Positions 1 through 6,796 of a stretch of DNA of 10,431 nt are shown piece by piece. The position numbers and the translations under genes were made by a program. The stretch is from Methanobacteriota archaeon. Its GTDB lineage: Archaea > Hydrothermarchaeota > Hydrothermarchaeia > Hydrothermarchaeales > JAADFM01. The stretch is taken from NCBI GenBank assembly GCA_013152845.1, contig JAADFM010000039.1, positions 1 to 10,431 of the forward strand. The letters are read 5' to 3'. The notes below the pieces were generated by a model that saw only the letters and a list, made by a program, of their open reading frames with translations, had not been told where the DNA came from and ran no database searches. Position 1 is the stretch's first letter, and each line of letters starts with the position of its first letter.

Positions 1-304
1 GTGGCGAGCTGGAGGGCATCTGTCGCTGGTTCAACCGGTGAGGAAACTCCGCCCATCCTGCGAGGACCCGGCCCGGCGCAAGCCGGGGGGCCGAGAGGTC
101 CGGCTCTGGAGCAGAAACGACACTGCCCCCGTCCGGTTGAAGGATGATGCCTCGGACTGACGACGGGCGGACGGCAGATGAAACGGCCAACCCCGGGGAT
201 GCAAGCCCAAATCAATCGCCTCAAGGACCTCGCACCTGGCGAGAGGTAGGGCGCATTAGACGAATGATGCCTAAAACAGAAGGCGGGTTACTCCCAGCAC
301 GCCA
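1..304 (+). ncRNA. rnpB: RNase P RNA (archaeal type A)
   Basis: Catalytic RNA of ribonuclease P, which trims the 5' leader from pre-tRNAs. The universally conserved core is visible: GAGGAAACTCCGCCC at 40-54 (CR-I), CAGAAACGACAC at 112-123, AAACGGCCAACCCC at 181-194, GATGCAAGCCC at 199-209 (CR-III), the GAGGTAGGGCGC block at 243-254, and ACAGAAGGCGGGTTA at 276-290, which contains the 3' strand of P4. The two ends pair as helix P1: bases 2-6 with 300-304 and 8-12 with 294-298, with an A-A mismatch at 7/299. The molecule is therefore essentially complete, although its true 5' end could lie a base or two before the window and its promoter is outside. The rich set of type A core elements fits euryarchaea. 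A 62-codon open frame inside it is a chance frame. Confidence 0.95.
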
Positions 305-313
305 GAAGAACCA

Positions 314-347
314 CCGGGCCCTCGGCGGGTAAAACCCCGGGGCCCGG
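314..347 (+). terminator. GC-rich hairpin downstream of RNase P RNA, possible terminator
   Basis: Bases 314-321 (CCGGGCCC) pair perfectly with 340-347 (GGGCCCGG). The loop contains a second small stem, GGG 327-329 with CCC 335-337 around TAAAA. A pyrimidine-rich stretch, CTTCTCCTTTCTGCCTTT, follows. The position, ten bases after P1 of RNase P RNA and before the next gene, suggests a transcript end or a 3' processing structure. Archaeal terminators usually depend on T-runs more than hairpins, so termination is an inference. Confidence 0.45.
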
Positions 348-362
348 CTTCTCCTTTCTGCC

Positions 363-368
363 TTTAAC
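363..368 (+). promoter_or_regulatory. TATA-like box for the Toprim gene (leaderless spacing)
   Basis: TTTAAC is centred about 28 bases before the ATG at 394. That spacing places transcription start at or next to the start codon, i.e. a leaderless mRNA. No Shine-Dalgarno sequence precedes the ATG, which agrees. The box is weak compared with the canonical TTTAWA. Confidence 0.4.
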
Positions 369-393
369 AAGGTTAACCCTCTGCCCCCTTATA

Positions 394-801
394 ATGAACC
401 ACCTGGAATACGACAGCCTCATAGAGGAGCTCGAGGTCTTAAGGGAGTCCTCGGAGAGCGCGGCTGTCATCGTGGAGGGGAAGCGGGACATGGCCGCCCT
501 GCGGGCCCTGGGTGTCAGGGGCAGGATATACGCCCTCAACGACGGGCGCGCCCTGCTTGAAACCTGCGAGCTCATAGCCGGGGAGTACAGGGACGTAATC
601 CTGATGGTCGACCTGGACAGGGCGGGACGCCTCCTTGCCGCGAAACTGAAGCGCCTCCTCTCCGAGAAGGGGGTGAGGATAAACGAGAGGCACCGCATAA
701 GCCTCCTGCGCAAGCTGGACACCCACCAGGTGGAGCACATGTACACCCGGTTCAGGCGTATCCAGGCGGAGCTGGGGGCAGGGGATGTGGAGGGCGTCTA
801 A
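394..801 (+). CDS. Small archaeal Toprim-domain protein (UPF0292-like)
   Basis: A 135-residue protein that is almost entirely one Toprim fold, the metal-binding nucleotidyl-transfer/hydrolysis domain of primases, topoisomerases, OLD nucleases and RNase M5. Both signature motifs are visible: the acidic VIVEGKRD at residues 26-32 (catalytic Glu28) and the DxD motif VDLDRAG at 72-78 (Asp73, Asp75). Stand-alone Toprim proteins of this size are common in archaea (UPF0292 family) and lack an assigned reaction. Placement directly after RNase P RNA, with the RNase M5 precedent for Toprim proteins in RNA maturation, makes an RNA-processing role conceivable, but nothing in the sequence proves it. The ATG at 394 lacks a Shine-Dalgarno and has a TATA-like element at leaderless spacing. 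The gene ends 8 bases before the convergent gene at 810. Confidence 0.85.
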   Translation: MNHLEYDSLIEELEVLRESSESAAVIVEGKRDMAALRALGVRGRIYALNDGRALLETCELIAGEYRDVILMVDLDRAGRLLAAKLKRLLSEKGVRINERHRISLLRKLDTHQVEHMYTRFRRIQAELGAGDVEGV

Positions 802-809
802 GCGTGCCC

Positions 810-947
810 TCACTCCCCTTCCTCTGCCAGGCAGATATCGCACATGTCCTCTGTCAGGTCCCCGCAGGAGGGGCTGAAGGTCCTGCCGCAGACCCTGCAT
901 GTGTAGGGCACCTCGGTCTCGCTCCTGCACACCGCACAGACCGCCAT
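810..947 (-). CDS. 45-residue cysteine-rich zinc-binding protein
   Basis: No family assigned. The protein is built around cysteines at residues 4, 7, 17, 20, 28, 36 and 39, arranged as three CxxC pairs plus a lone Cys in SPSCGD, and it has an acidic tail. This resembles a treble-clef, RING-like or AN1-like cross-brace binding two zinc ions, with the eighth ligand unclear. The start is set by a strong Shine-Dalgarno: GGAGGTG on the minus strand (954-960) lies six bases before the ATG at 947. An in-frame ATG at 953 abuts the Shine-Dalgarno directly and is too close, and the longer frame from 992 has no such signal. It lies 75 bases after guaA on the same strand; a TTTTAAC element near 1014-1020 could give it its own promoter. 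Such mini zinc proteins often bind nucleic acid or protein partners; that is inference. Confidence 0.75.
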   Translation of the reverse strand: MAVCAVCRSETEVPYTCRVCGRTFSPSCGDLTEDMCDICLAEEGE

Positions 948-953
948 CGGCAT

Positions 954-960
954 CACCTCC
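954..960 (-). promoter_or_regulatory. Shine-Dalgarno that decides the zinc-protein start
   Basis: GGAGGTG on the minus strand is complementary to the archaeal 16S 3' tail. It sits immediately before one ATG (953) and six bases before a second (947); only the second has normal spacing, so it is taken as the start. Confidence 0.7.
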
Positions 961-1022
961 TCTCTCGGACTCTCCCGGCAATATCCCCTCACTATCTACC
1001 CGGAAGGATAACCTGTTAAAAC

Positions 1023-1589
1023 TTAGAGTCCGCAGACCCTAAGGAAGTTTTTAAATATCTCCGGGCCTTTCGGTGTGTGCTCCACCTCGGGGTGGAACTG
1101 GACCCCGAAGAGGGGCAGGCTCCTGTGGCCCATGGCCTCGATGGGGCAGGTATCGGAATGGGCCAGGACCACGAAGTCCTCGGGTAAGACCGAGACCTCG
1201 TCCTTGTGGGACACCCATGCCTTGAATCTCGGCCCCACGCCCTTCAGGATGGTATCCTCGTCGTCCACGATTATCTCCGATTCCGCGTACTCCCCTATCT
1301 CGGCGGTCCTCACCCGGCCGCCGAAGAGGCTGGCCATGAGCTGGTGGCCCAGGCAGATGCCCAGGATGGGAAGCTCACGGTGGAACCGCCTGATGACCTC
1401 CCCGGAGTTGCCGCTGGCCTCCAGGTACTGGCCGCCGCCGATGACGATGCCCCTGGGGTCCTCCTTCTCAATCTCCTCGACGGTCACGCTGTTCTGGACC
1501 AGCTTCGCCTCCACCCCCAGGTACTTCAGGGTGCGGTAAATCCTGTGGTTGTACTGGCCGCGGTTGGCCACCACGATTATATCGACCAT
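1023..1589 (-). CDS. guaA (glutaminase subunit, guaAA): GMP synthase glutaminase subunit (GATase type 1)
   Basis: A 188-residue class I glutamine amidotransferase that releases ammonia from glutamine for amination of XMP to GMP. The catalytic triad is intact: Cys79 in GICLGHQ, and His166 and Glu168 in QFHPEVEHT. The N-terminal VANRGQYNHRIYRTL and the GGGQYLEASGN oxyanion region are typical of the archaeal stand-alone subunit, which pairs with a separate ATP-pyrophosphatase subunit not present in this window. In bacteria the two parts are fused, so the split form is an archaeal marker. The ATG directly abuts the mptE stop (TGA then ATG, no gap), indicating translational coupling; a GAGGT element inside the end of mptE may serve as its ribosome binding site. 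Confidence 0.95.
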   Translation of the reverse strand: MVDIIVVANRGQYNHRIYRTLKYLGVEAKLVQNSVTVEEIEKEDPRGIVIGGGQYLEASGNSGEVIRRFHRELPILGICLGHQLMASLFGGRVRTAEIGEYAESEIIVDDEDTILKGVGPRFKAWVSHKDEVSVLPEDFVVLAHSDTCPIEAMGHRSLPLFGVQFHPEVEHTPKGPEIFKNFLRVCGL

Positions 1590-2252
1590 TCAGTCCATAC
1601 CTCTCTTGCTTTCGTCCATGGCGAGGGACACCAGGTTCTCGGCCCAGGCCAACTTTTTCCTCTTCAGCGCCGTATCGGCCGAGAAGGAATACCTGCCTAT
1701 CCCAGCTTTGAAATCCATCCCATATAATGCTATCTTCCGGGCGCCGAAGTGGCAGGCCAGAAAGACGCACCTGTCCCCGTCGGTGAAGCCTCCGAAGTTC
1801 CTCACCCTGCCCACCGGCCGGCACTGGCAGGTGCCCACGACCGTGCCCCTCCCGACCAGCTGCGGGACATAGGCCTTCAGTCTGTCCATGTTGTCCCCGT
1901 GGGCATGGACCACCACGACCGCCCCCCTCCCAGCCGCCTCCAGGAGGTCCTCCATCCGGCCGTCCAGGTCGGTGACCACTATATCAGGGACAATGCCCTT
2001 TTCCATGAGGTATGATGCGGCCCCGTCGGCGGCTATCTTCGGCCCATCCGGGAAGTCCTCCACCCCCTCCAGTGACGGCCCGGCGCCGAAGACGGACACG
2101 GACTGCCCCCTGATTATATCCTCCAGGATGCCGACATCCACATCCTCCAGGAGGGAATCCAGGAGCCGCGCGGCCTCTTCGTCCCTCTCTCTCGAGAACC
2201 CGAAGTCCTCCAGGATTTCCCGGTAGAGCCCCTCCCAGTCGGCGTATTCCAT
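1590..2252 (-). CDS. mptE: 6-hydroxymethyl-7,8-dihydropterin pyrophosphokinase, archaeal MptE type
   Basis: A 220-residue member of the DUF115/MptE family, which transfers pyrophosphate from ATP to 6-hydroxymethyl-7,8-dihydropterin in tetrahydromethanopterin (or archaeal folate) biosynthesis. It is unrelated to bacterial FolK. Conserved blocks appear in the expected order: VFGAGPSLE 54-62, AADGAASYL 74-82, PDIVVTDLDG 89-98, VHAHGDN 115-121, GGFTDGDR 154-161 and ALYGMDF 175-181, then a lysine-rich KRKKLAWAE near the C-terminus. Length fits the family. It starts two bases after the repaired stop of the KaiC-like gene and runs directly into guaA, so it is an internal operon gene. The link to GuaA is sensible because GTP is the pterin precursor. 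The function assignment rests on motif recognition, not a search. Confidence 0.9.
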   Translation of the reverse strand: MEYADWEGLYREILEDFGFSRERDEEAARLLDSLLEDVDVGILEDIIRGQSVSVFGAGPSLEGVEDFPDGPKIAADGAASYLMEKGIVPDIVVTDLDGRMEDLLEAAGRGAVVVVHAHGDNMDRLKAYVPQLVGRGTVVGTCQCRPVGRVRNFGGFTDGDRCVFLACHFGARKIALYGMDFKAGIGRYSFSADTALKRKKLAWAENLVSLAMDESKRGMD

Positions 2253-2254
2253 GC

Positions 2255-2922
2255 CTAGAGTATCCTCATGCCGTCCCTGGTGAACCCCAGGGGGAATATC
2301 CCCTTGGGGTGCTCGGTGCCCCTCATCTTCCTTATCTGGAGGCCGGGCTTGAATACCGCCGGGTTGTCGGTGGGCTGGAGGTAGAGGAGTATGATGCCGT
2401 CGGCCATTTCTCGGTATTGGTAATCTCCGATGGGGAATACTCGGCCACCAGGAAGGTGAGGGTATCCAGACCCCTCATAATCAGGAAGAACTCGTGGAGG
2501 AACCTGCGGTAGTCAGTGAGGGTGTTGAAGACATAGGAAAACGGCGAGATGGGGTCGATGACCACCCTCTTTACCCCCTTCTTCATTATATGCCCTCTCA
2601 CCGCCTCCTCCAGGGCCTGGTGTGGCCCGTCATTCAGGAGGGTCTCCCCCACGTCCACGAACCTCACAAGACCCTCATCCACGGCCGCCTGGTCGTAGAA
2701 GGTGTAGCTGGCCATGAACCTTGCGGCCTGGTCCTCCGGCTCTGAGAGGGCCGTGATATAGACCCCCTTCTCCCCTTTTTTAGCCCCGTGGAAGAGGCTC
2801 TGCATGGCCAGGGTGGTCTTCCCGGCCCCGGGCTCCCCGGCCACCAGGACCACCGAAGGGAAGGGCATCCCGCCCTCCAGGAGTTCGTCGAGCCCCTTTA
2901 TACCTGTCTCGATCCGTTCCAT
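2255..2922 (-). CDS. KaiC-like RecA-fold ATPase, interrupted by a frameshift
   Basis: A single-domain KaiC/RadA-like ATPase of about 222 residues once repaired. The N-terminus ERIETGIKGLDELLEGG is the standard KaiC entry. Walker A is GEPGAGKTT (residues 29-37), and a Walker B-like strand RVVIDPISP follows (119-127). The reading frame breaks near 2407-2412 after ITNTE (residue 171). Reading on in the first frame gives Ser/Thr/Pro-rich junk ending near 2332. The frame one base over gives a normal family C-terminus, with EMADGIILLYLQ, then KMRGTEHPKGIFPLGF, ending at TAG 2255. One missing base (GAGGAA read as GAGAA) explains it. The start is taken at ATG 2922, preceded by GGTGA at good spacing; GTG 2931 is possible. 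It lies 16 bases after ileS and 2 before mptE. Such ATPases often act in signalling, but no partner is identified. Real mutation and sequence error cannot be separated here. Confidence 0.85.
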
Positions 2923-2938
2923 GAGCATCACCGCATAA

Positions 2939-5900
2939 CTATGGGCTCGAGATGGATATATCTATCTTTTCCCCTGATACCGTCCAGGTCTTTGTGTATC
3001 CCTCCCCGCCCGCGGGCAGGGCAGGGGCTATGACGATCTCCCTGGCCCTGGTCTCCCCCGAGATGTAATCCTTCTTGGTCTCCAGCAGGGAGCCTATCTC
3101 ATCCCCGACCCCGATGGCCACCCTGATGTCCGCCTCGATGGCCAGGTCCTGCTCCTTCCTCATCTCCTGGATGCGCCGCACCACCTCCTTGGCATACCTC
3201 AGTGCCATGATTTCGTCGTCCGTTTCCAAGTCAATGATGACGGTGCCGAAATCGAAGTCCGCCGTGGAGTACCTCTCCGAGGTCTCCTCCCTGAAGCTCA
3301 CGTGCCTCTCTGTGACGGTCAGGGTCTCGCCCTCCACCTCCACCCGGTATCCGCCGGCCGCCACCGCCTCCCTGACCTCCCGCCCGTCGGCTGCCTTGAG
3401 GTGCTCTATAACAGCCTGGGCCTTCCCCTTGAACTCCGGCCCGATGGTCCCGGGATTCGGGACGGCCCTTACCACCGTATCCTCCAGTCTCCAGCCCGGC
3501 TCCTTGACCTCGAAGGCGAGGGTGTTGGTGGCCCCCATGATCACGTCCTTCAAGGCCTCCAGGGCCTTCTTCGCCTCCCCGTCCACCGGCACGGCCATGG
3601 TCCTCTTCACCGGCCAGCGCCTCTTCACCCCTGCCTTCTCCCTGGCCGCCGCCTCGGCCTCGGTGTACTTCCTGACCACCCTCATCCGTTCCTCCAGGGT
3701 GGTGTCGATCCTGCCCTCGTCAAAGGCGGGCCAGTCCTCCAGGTGGACGCTCTCCCTGGCCCCCGAGAGGTTCAGGTAGATCTCCTCGGTGAGATGGGGT
3801 GCGATGGGAGAGAGGATAATGCTCAGTTTGGTCAGGACCTCGTGGAGGACGGCATAGGCCGACAGCTTTGTGGGGTCGTCCTTTTCAATCCAGGTCCTGG
3901 GCCGTATCAGGGTGATGTACCACCGGCTAAGGTCCTCCAGGATGAACTCGTGGAGCGCCCTCGGGGCCCGGTAGATGTGGAGGGTCTCGAAGCCTTCCGT
4001 CACCTCCTTTATGACGGAATTCAGCCGTGAGAGTATCCAGCGGTCCTCGGGGCGGTAGTGCCCCTCCATGCCCTCGCCCTTCTCGGGGGTGAAGCCGTCC
4101 AGGCTCATGTAGGTGGTGGCAAAGACATAGGAGTTCCAGAGTATGTTGAACATCCGCGAGACCACCTCCACCTCCTGCCAGTTGAAGCGCAGGTCCTCCC
4201 AGGGCTTGCATGCCCAGAGGACATAGAACCGCAGGCCCCGTACCTCTCCACGACCTCCTCGGGGGAGACCACGTTGCCCAAGGACTTGGACATCTTCTCC
4301 CCCTTCTCGTCCAGGGTGAAGCCGTGCATGAGGACCCGCCTGTAGGGGACCCTGTCGAAGGAGAGAAGCCCGCAGCCCAGGAGGGAGTAGAACCATCCCC
4401 TGGTCTGGTCGTGGCCCTCGGTGATGAACTCTGGAGGGTACCAGCGGTCGAACTCGTCGCTGCGGGACGGGTAGCCCAGGGAGGCCCAGGCCCCGACACC
4501 GGAATCGAACCAGACGTCCAGGACGTCCGGGACACGTGCCATCTCGCCTCCGCAGCGGCATTCGAGTTTCACCTTGTCCACGTGGGGCTTGTGGAGTTCG
4601 GGCACCTCGATGCCCCGCTCCTCCAGCTCCTTCCTGAGTCCGATGACCTCCATCTGCCCGCATTTACCGCAGACCCATACGGGCAACGGGATGCCCCAGT
4701 ACCTCTGCCGGGAGATGGTCCAGTCCTTGGCGTGCTCTATCCAGTCCCGGAACCTCGCCGAACCCGCCCATTCCGGTATCCAGTCCACGGTGGCAATCTC
4801 CTCCAGCATGCGCTCCCTCAGTTCTGTGACCTTGATGAACCACTGCTCGGCCCGGTAGATGATAGGGGTCTTGCACCGCCAGCAGTGGCCGTAGCGGTGG
4901 CTTATCTTCTCCTCAAGGGGCAGGTAGCCCATCTCCTTGAGGTCGGCGGTGATGACGGGGTCGTCTTTTTTGGTCACAAGGCCCTCGTATTTTCCGGCCT
5001 CTGGGGTGAACCTCCCCTCCTCGTCCACCGGGCAGACCGGCCCGATGCCGTAGGCGGCCCCCACCTCGAAGTCTTCAGGACCATGGCCCGGGGCGCAGTG
5101 CACGCAGCCCGTGCCCTCACCGAGGCTGACGTAATCCGCCGAGAGGATGACCATGTAGGCGTTCTCCGGTGCTTCCACCTTGATGACATCTGAGAGGGGG
5201 TTGCGGTATCTCAGGCCCTCCAGGTCCGAACCGTCAAGGGTCTGGAGGATTTCGTACTCAAGGCCCAGCTTCTCCCTAAGGACGTGGTCGGCCAGTTCCT
5301 CTGCCAGGATGAGGGTTCCCTCCTCGGTCCTGGCCCGGACGTAGTTGAAGTCGGGATTGACCATGACCGCCAGGTTGGCGATGAGGGTCCAGGGGGTGGT
5401 GGTCCAGATGAGGATGTACTCGTCCTCCCGGTCGAGGAGGGGGAACTTGACATAGATGGATGGGTCTGAGCGGTCCTTGTACTCCAGTTCAGCGTCTGCC
5501 AGGGCGGTCTCACACCGGGGGCACCAGGTCACCACCCGGAGGTCCCTGGTCAAAAGCCCCTTCTCGTGGGCGTTCTTGATGGTCCACCAGGCGGCCTCGA
5601 TGTACTCGTCCTTCAGCGTCATGTAGGGGTCATCCCAGTCCATCCAGACCCCCAGGCGCTTGAACTGCCCGGTCATGATATCGATGTGGCGCAGTGCGAA
5701 TTCCCGGCACCGGCGGATGAAGTCCTCCACGTCCCGGTCAATCTCCTTCTTGTTCTTGATGCCCATCTCCTTTTCCACCTGGACCTCGATAGGCAGGCCG
5801 TGGCAGTCCCAGCCCGCCTGGCGGCGGACGTTGAGGCCCTTCATGGTGAGGTAGCGCAGGATGGAGTCTTTGAGGACCTTGTTCCATGCCGTCCCCAGGT

Positions 5901-6060
5901 GGATGGCGCCCGAGGCATAGGGGGGCCCGTCCAGGAAGTAGTAGTCCTCGGCACCCTGCCTGGCCTGCTGGCTCTTCTCGAATATCCTGCCCTCCTCCCA
6001 CCGCCTCTGGACCTTCTCTTCCAGTTTCCTGAAATCCGGGGAGCGCTCTGCCTGTTCCAT
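2939..6060 (-). CDS. ileS: Isoleucyl-tRNA synthetase, interrupted by a frameshift
   Basis: Class Ia synthetase that charges tRNA-Ile in the cytoplasm. In order: the HIGH motif as HLGT (residues 54-57) in PPYASGAIHLGTAWNKV; Cys180/Cys183 of a zinc knuckle; the CP1 editing domain with WTTTPWTLIANLAV (219-232) and GTGCVHCAPGHGPEDFEVG (316-334); HCWRCKTP (392-399); DWTISRQRYWGIPLP (446-460); a zinc pair CGKCG with CRCGG; DVWFDSG (515-521); and KMSKS at 589-593. The frame breaks at about 4233-4236 after VVERYGA (residue 609). The next frame continues properly with LRFYVLWACKPWEDLRFN, the anticodon-binding helical domain and a long C-terminal domain to TAG 2939. The conserved YGADxLRFY is short by two residues, so a 7-base loss fits better than 1. 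Repaired length would be about 1042 residues, normal for archaea. It is the promoter-proximal gene of the operon with the KaiC-like, mptE and guaA genes. Confidence 0.95.
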
Positions 6061-6110
6061 CCTTCCATCTCGCTAAAGCCTGAAAATTCCAGTATTACTT
6101 CAGGGCCGGG

Positions 6111-6118
6111 CTTTTAAA
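6111..6118 (-). promoter_or_regulatory. TATA box for the ileS operon
   Basis: TTTAAAAG on the minus strand lies about 50 bases before the ileS ATG and overlaps the stop codon of the upstream cyclo-ligase gene. Expected transcription start is near 6088, giving a leader of roughly 28 bases that contains a GGAAGG purine run next to the ATG. It would let ileS be transcribed separately from the upstream gene. Confidence 0.55.
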
Positions 6119-6698
6119 TTTTTGCCCTGCATCTTACGACCCTGTCCTCGGTTATGACCATGTGGACCGGGATGTCATGGGGGGCGTGGGGTATCGCGTC
6201 CACCATCTGGTCCTCGAAGGCCAGGCCTATGAACAGGGCCCCCTTCTTGGTCTGCTTCAGGAGCTTGTCGAAGTAGCCGCCGCCGAAGCCCAGCCGGTTG
6301 CCCTTCCTGTCAAAGGCCACACCGGGCAGGATGAAGATGTCCACCTCCTCGGGTGCCACCGGCCTTATGCATTCCTCCTTCGGCTCCGGGACCTGGAATG
6401 CCCCGGGGGCAAGCTCGGTCTCGAAATCCCAGAGCTCGGACAGGAAGAGCTGGTACTCCTGGGTGTCCATGACCGGTACCACCACCCTCTTCCCGTCGGC
6501 CAGGGCACGGCGCACCATGTCGTCGGTCTTCACCTCCGAGGCCTTGGAGTTGTAGAACATCACCGTCCTGGAATCCATGAAATCGCTCAACTTGAACAGG
6601 TTCTCCCCTATCAGCACGCTCCTCCGTCTCAGGTCCCACTCCGGCAAATCGTTGCGCCAAGCCAGGACCTTCCTGCGGATTCTGTGTTTCGTATCCAT
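6114..6698 (-). CDS. 5-formyltetrahydrofolate cyclo-ligase family protein
   Basis: A 194-residue protein of the 5-FCL/MTHFS family, which converts 5-formyltetrahydrofolate to 5,10-methenyl-tetrahydrofolate with ATP. The N-terminal helix carries the basic KHRIRRKVLAWR expected for phosphate binding. The middle has TVMFYNSKASEVKTDD (45-60), and the diagnostic C-terminal block is GVAFDRKGNRLGFGGGYFD (126-144), matching the family's RLGYGGGYYD nucleotide-binding loop. Length is normal. In a tetrahydromethanopterin-using archaeon the actual substrate is not obvious, so the name is a family call. The start ATG at 6698 has a purine run GAGGGGGT (6704-6711) six bases ahead. Its stop overlaps the ileS TATA box, so the two genes are close but may be separate transcripts. 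Confidence 0.9.
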   Translation of the reverse strand: MDTKHRIRRKVLAWRNDLPEWDLRRRSVLIGENLFKLSDFMDSRTVMFYNSKASEVKTDDMVRRALADGKRVVVPVMDTQEYQLFLSELWDFETELAPGAFQVPEPKEECIRPVAPEEVDIFILPGVAFDRKGNRLGFGGGYFDKLLKQTKKGALFIGLAFEDQMVDAIPHAPHDIPVHMVITEDRVVRCRAKI

Positions 6699-6796
6699 GG
6701 ATTACCCCCTCAAAATTAGAACTGTTCATATAAAAAGGGTGCGGTGAGGAAAGGGAAAAAGATATTTAAACCATGGTCTCATAAAATCCCTTTAAC
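6699..6796. promoter_or_regulatory. Divergent promoter region between cyclo-ligase and Roadblock genes
   Basis: A 98-base AT-richer gap. For the plus strand, TATTTAAA at 6763-6770, preceded by purines (GGGAAAAAG) resembling a BRE, is centred about 30 bases before the ATG at 6797. That implies a leader of only a few bases, and no Shine-Dalgarno is present. For the minus strand there are two candidates: TTTTTATATG at 6727-6736, or the same TTTAAATA read backwards, which would leave a leader of about 40 bases containing the GAGGGGGT ribosome binding site (6704-6711). The central TTTAAA is self-complementary, so one element could serve both directions. Confidence 0.6.

Noticed and set aside
144..332. 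62-codon open frame inside RNase P RNA
   Set aside because: The region is explained by conserved RNase P RNA elements and P1 pairing.
439..981. 180-codon minus-strand open frame
   Set aside because: It lies opposite the Toprim gene and out of frame with the cysteine-rich gene, which has a strong ribosome binding site; composition is shadow-like.
3004..3025. Palindromic GCCCGCGGGC near the ileS 3' end, considered as a terminator or site
   Set aside because: It lies within the coding C-terminal domain of ileS and is expected by chance in GC-rich codons.
3927..4663. N-terminal part of a 574-codon frame and a 202-codon frame near the ileS break
   Set aside because: Upstream of about 4236 these are off-frame translations of ileS; only the portion of the 574-codon frame after the break is real protein.
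3075..5193. Long plus-strand open frames (3075-3779, 3302-4030, 4210-5193) opposite ileS
   Set aside because: They are antisense to well-conserved IleRS motifs, rich in Gly/Pro/Leu/His as expected from reverse reading of GC-rich codons, and show no recognisable domain.
6162..6719. 185-codon plus-strand frame opposite the cyclo-ligase
   Set aside because: Antisense shadow of a gene with clear family motifs.
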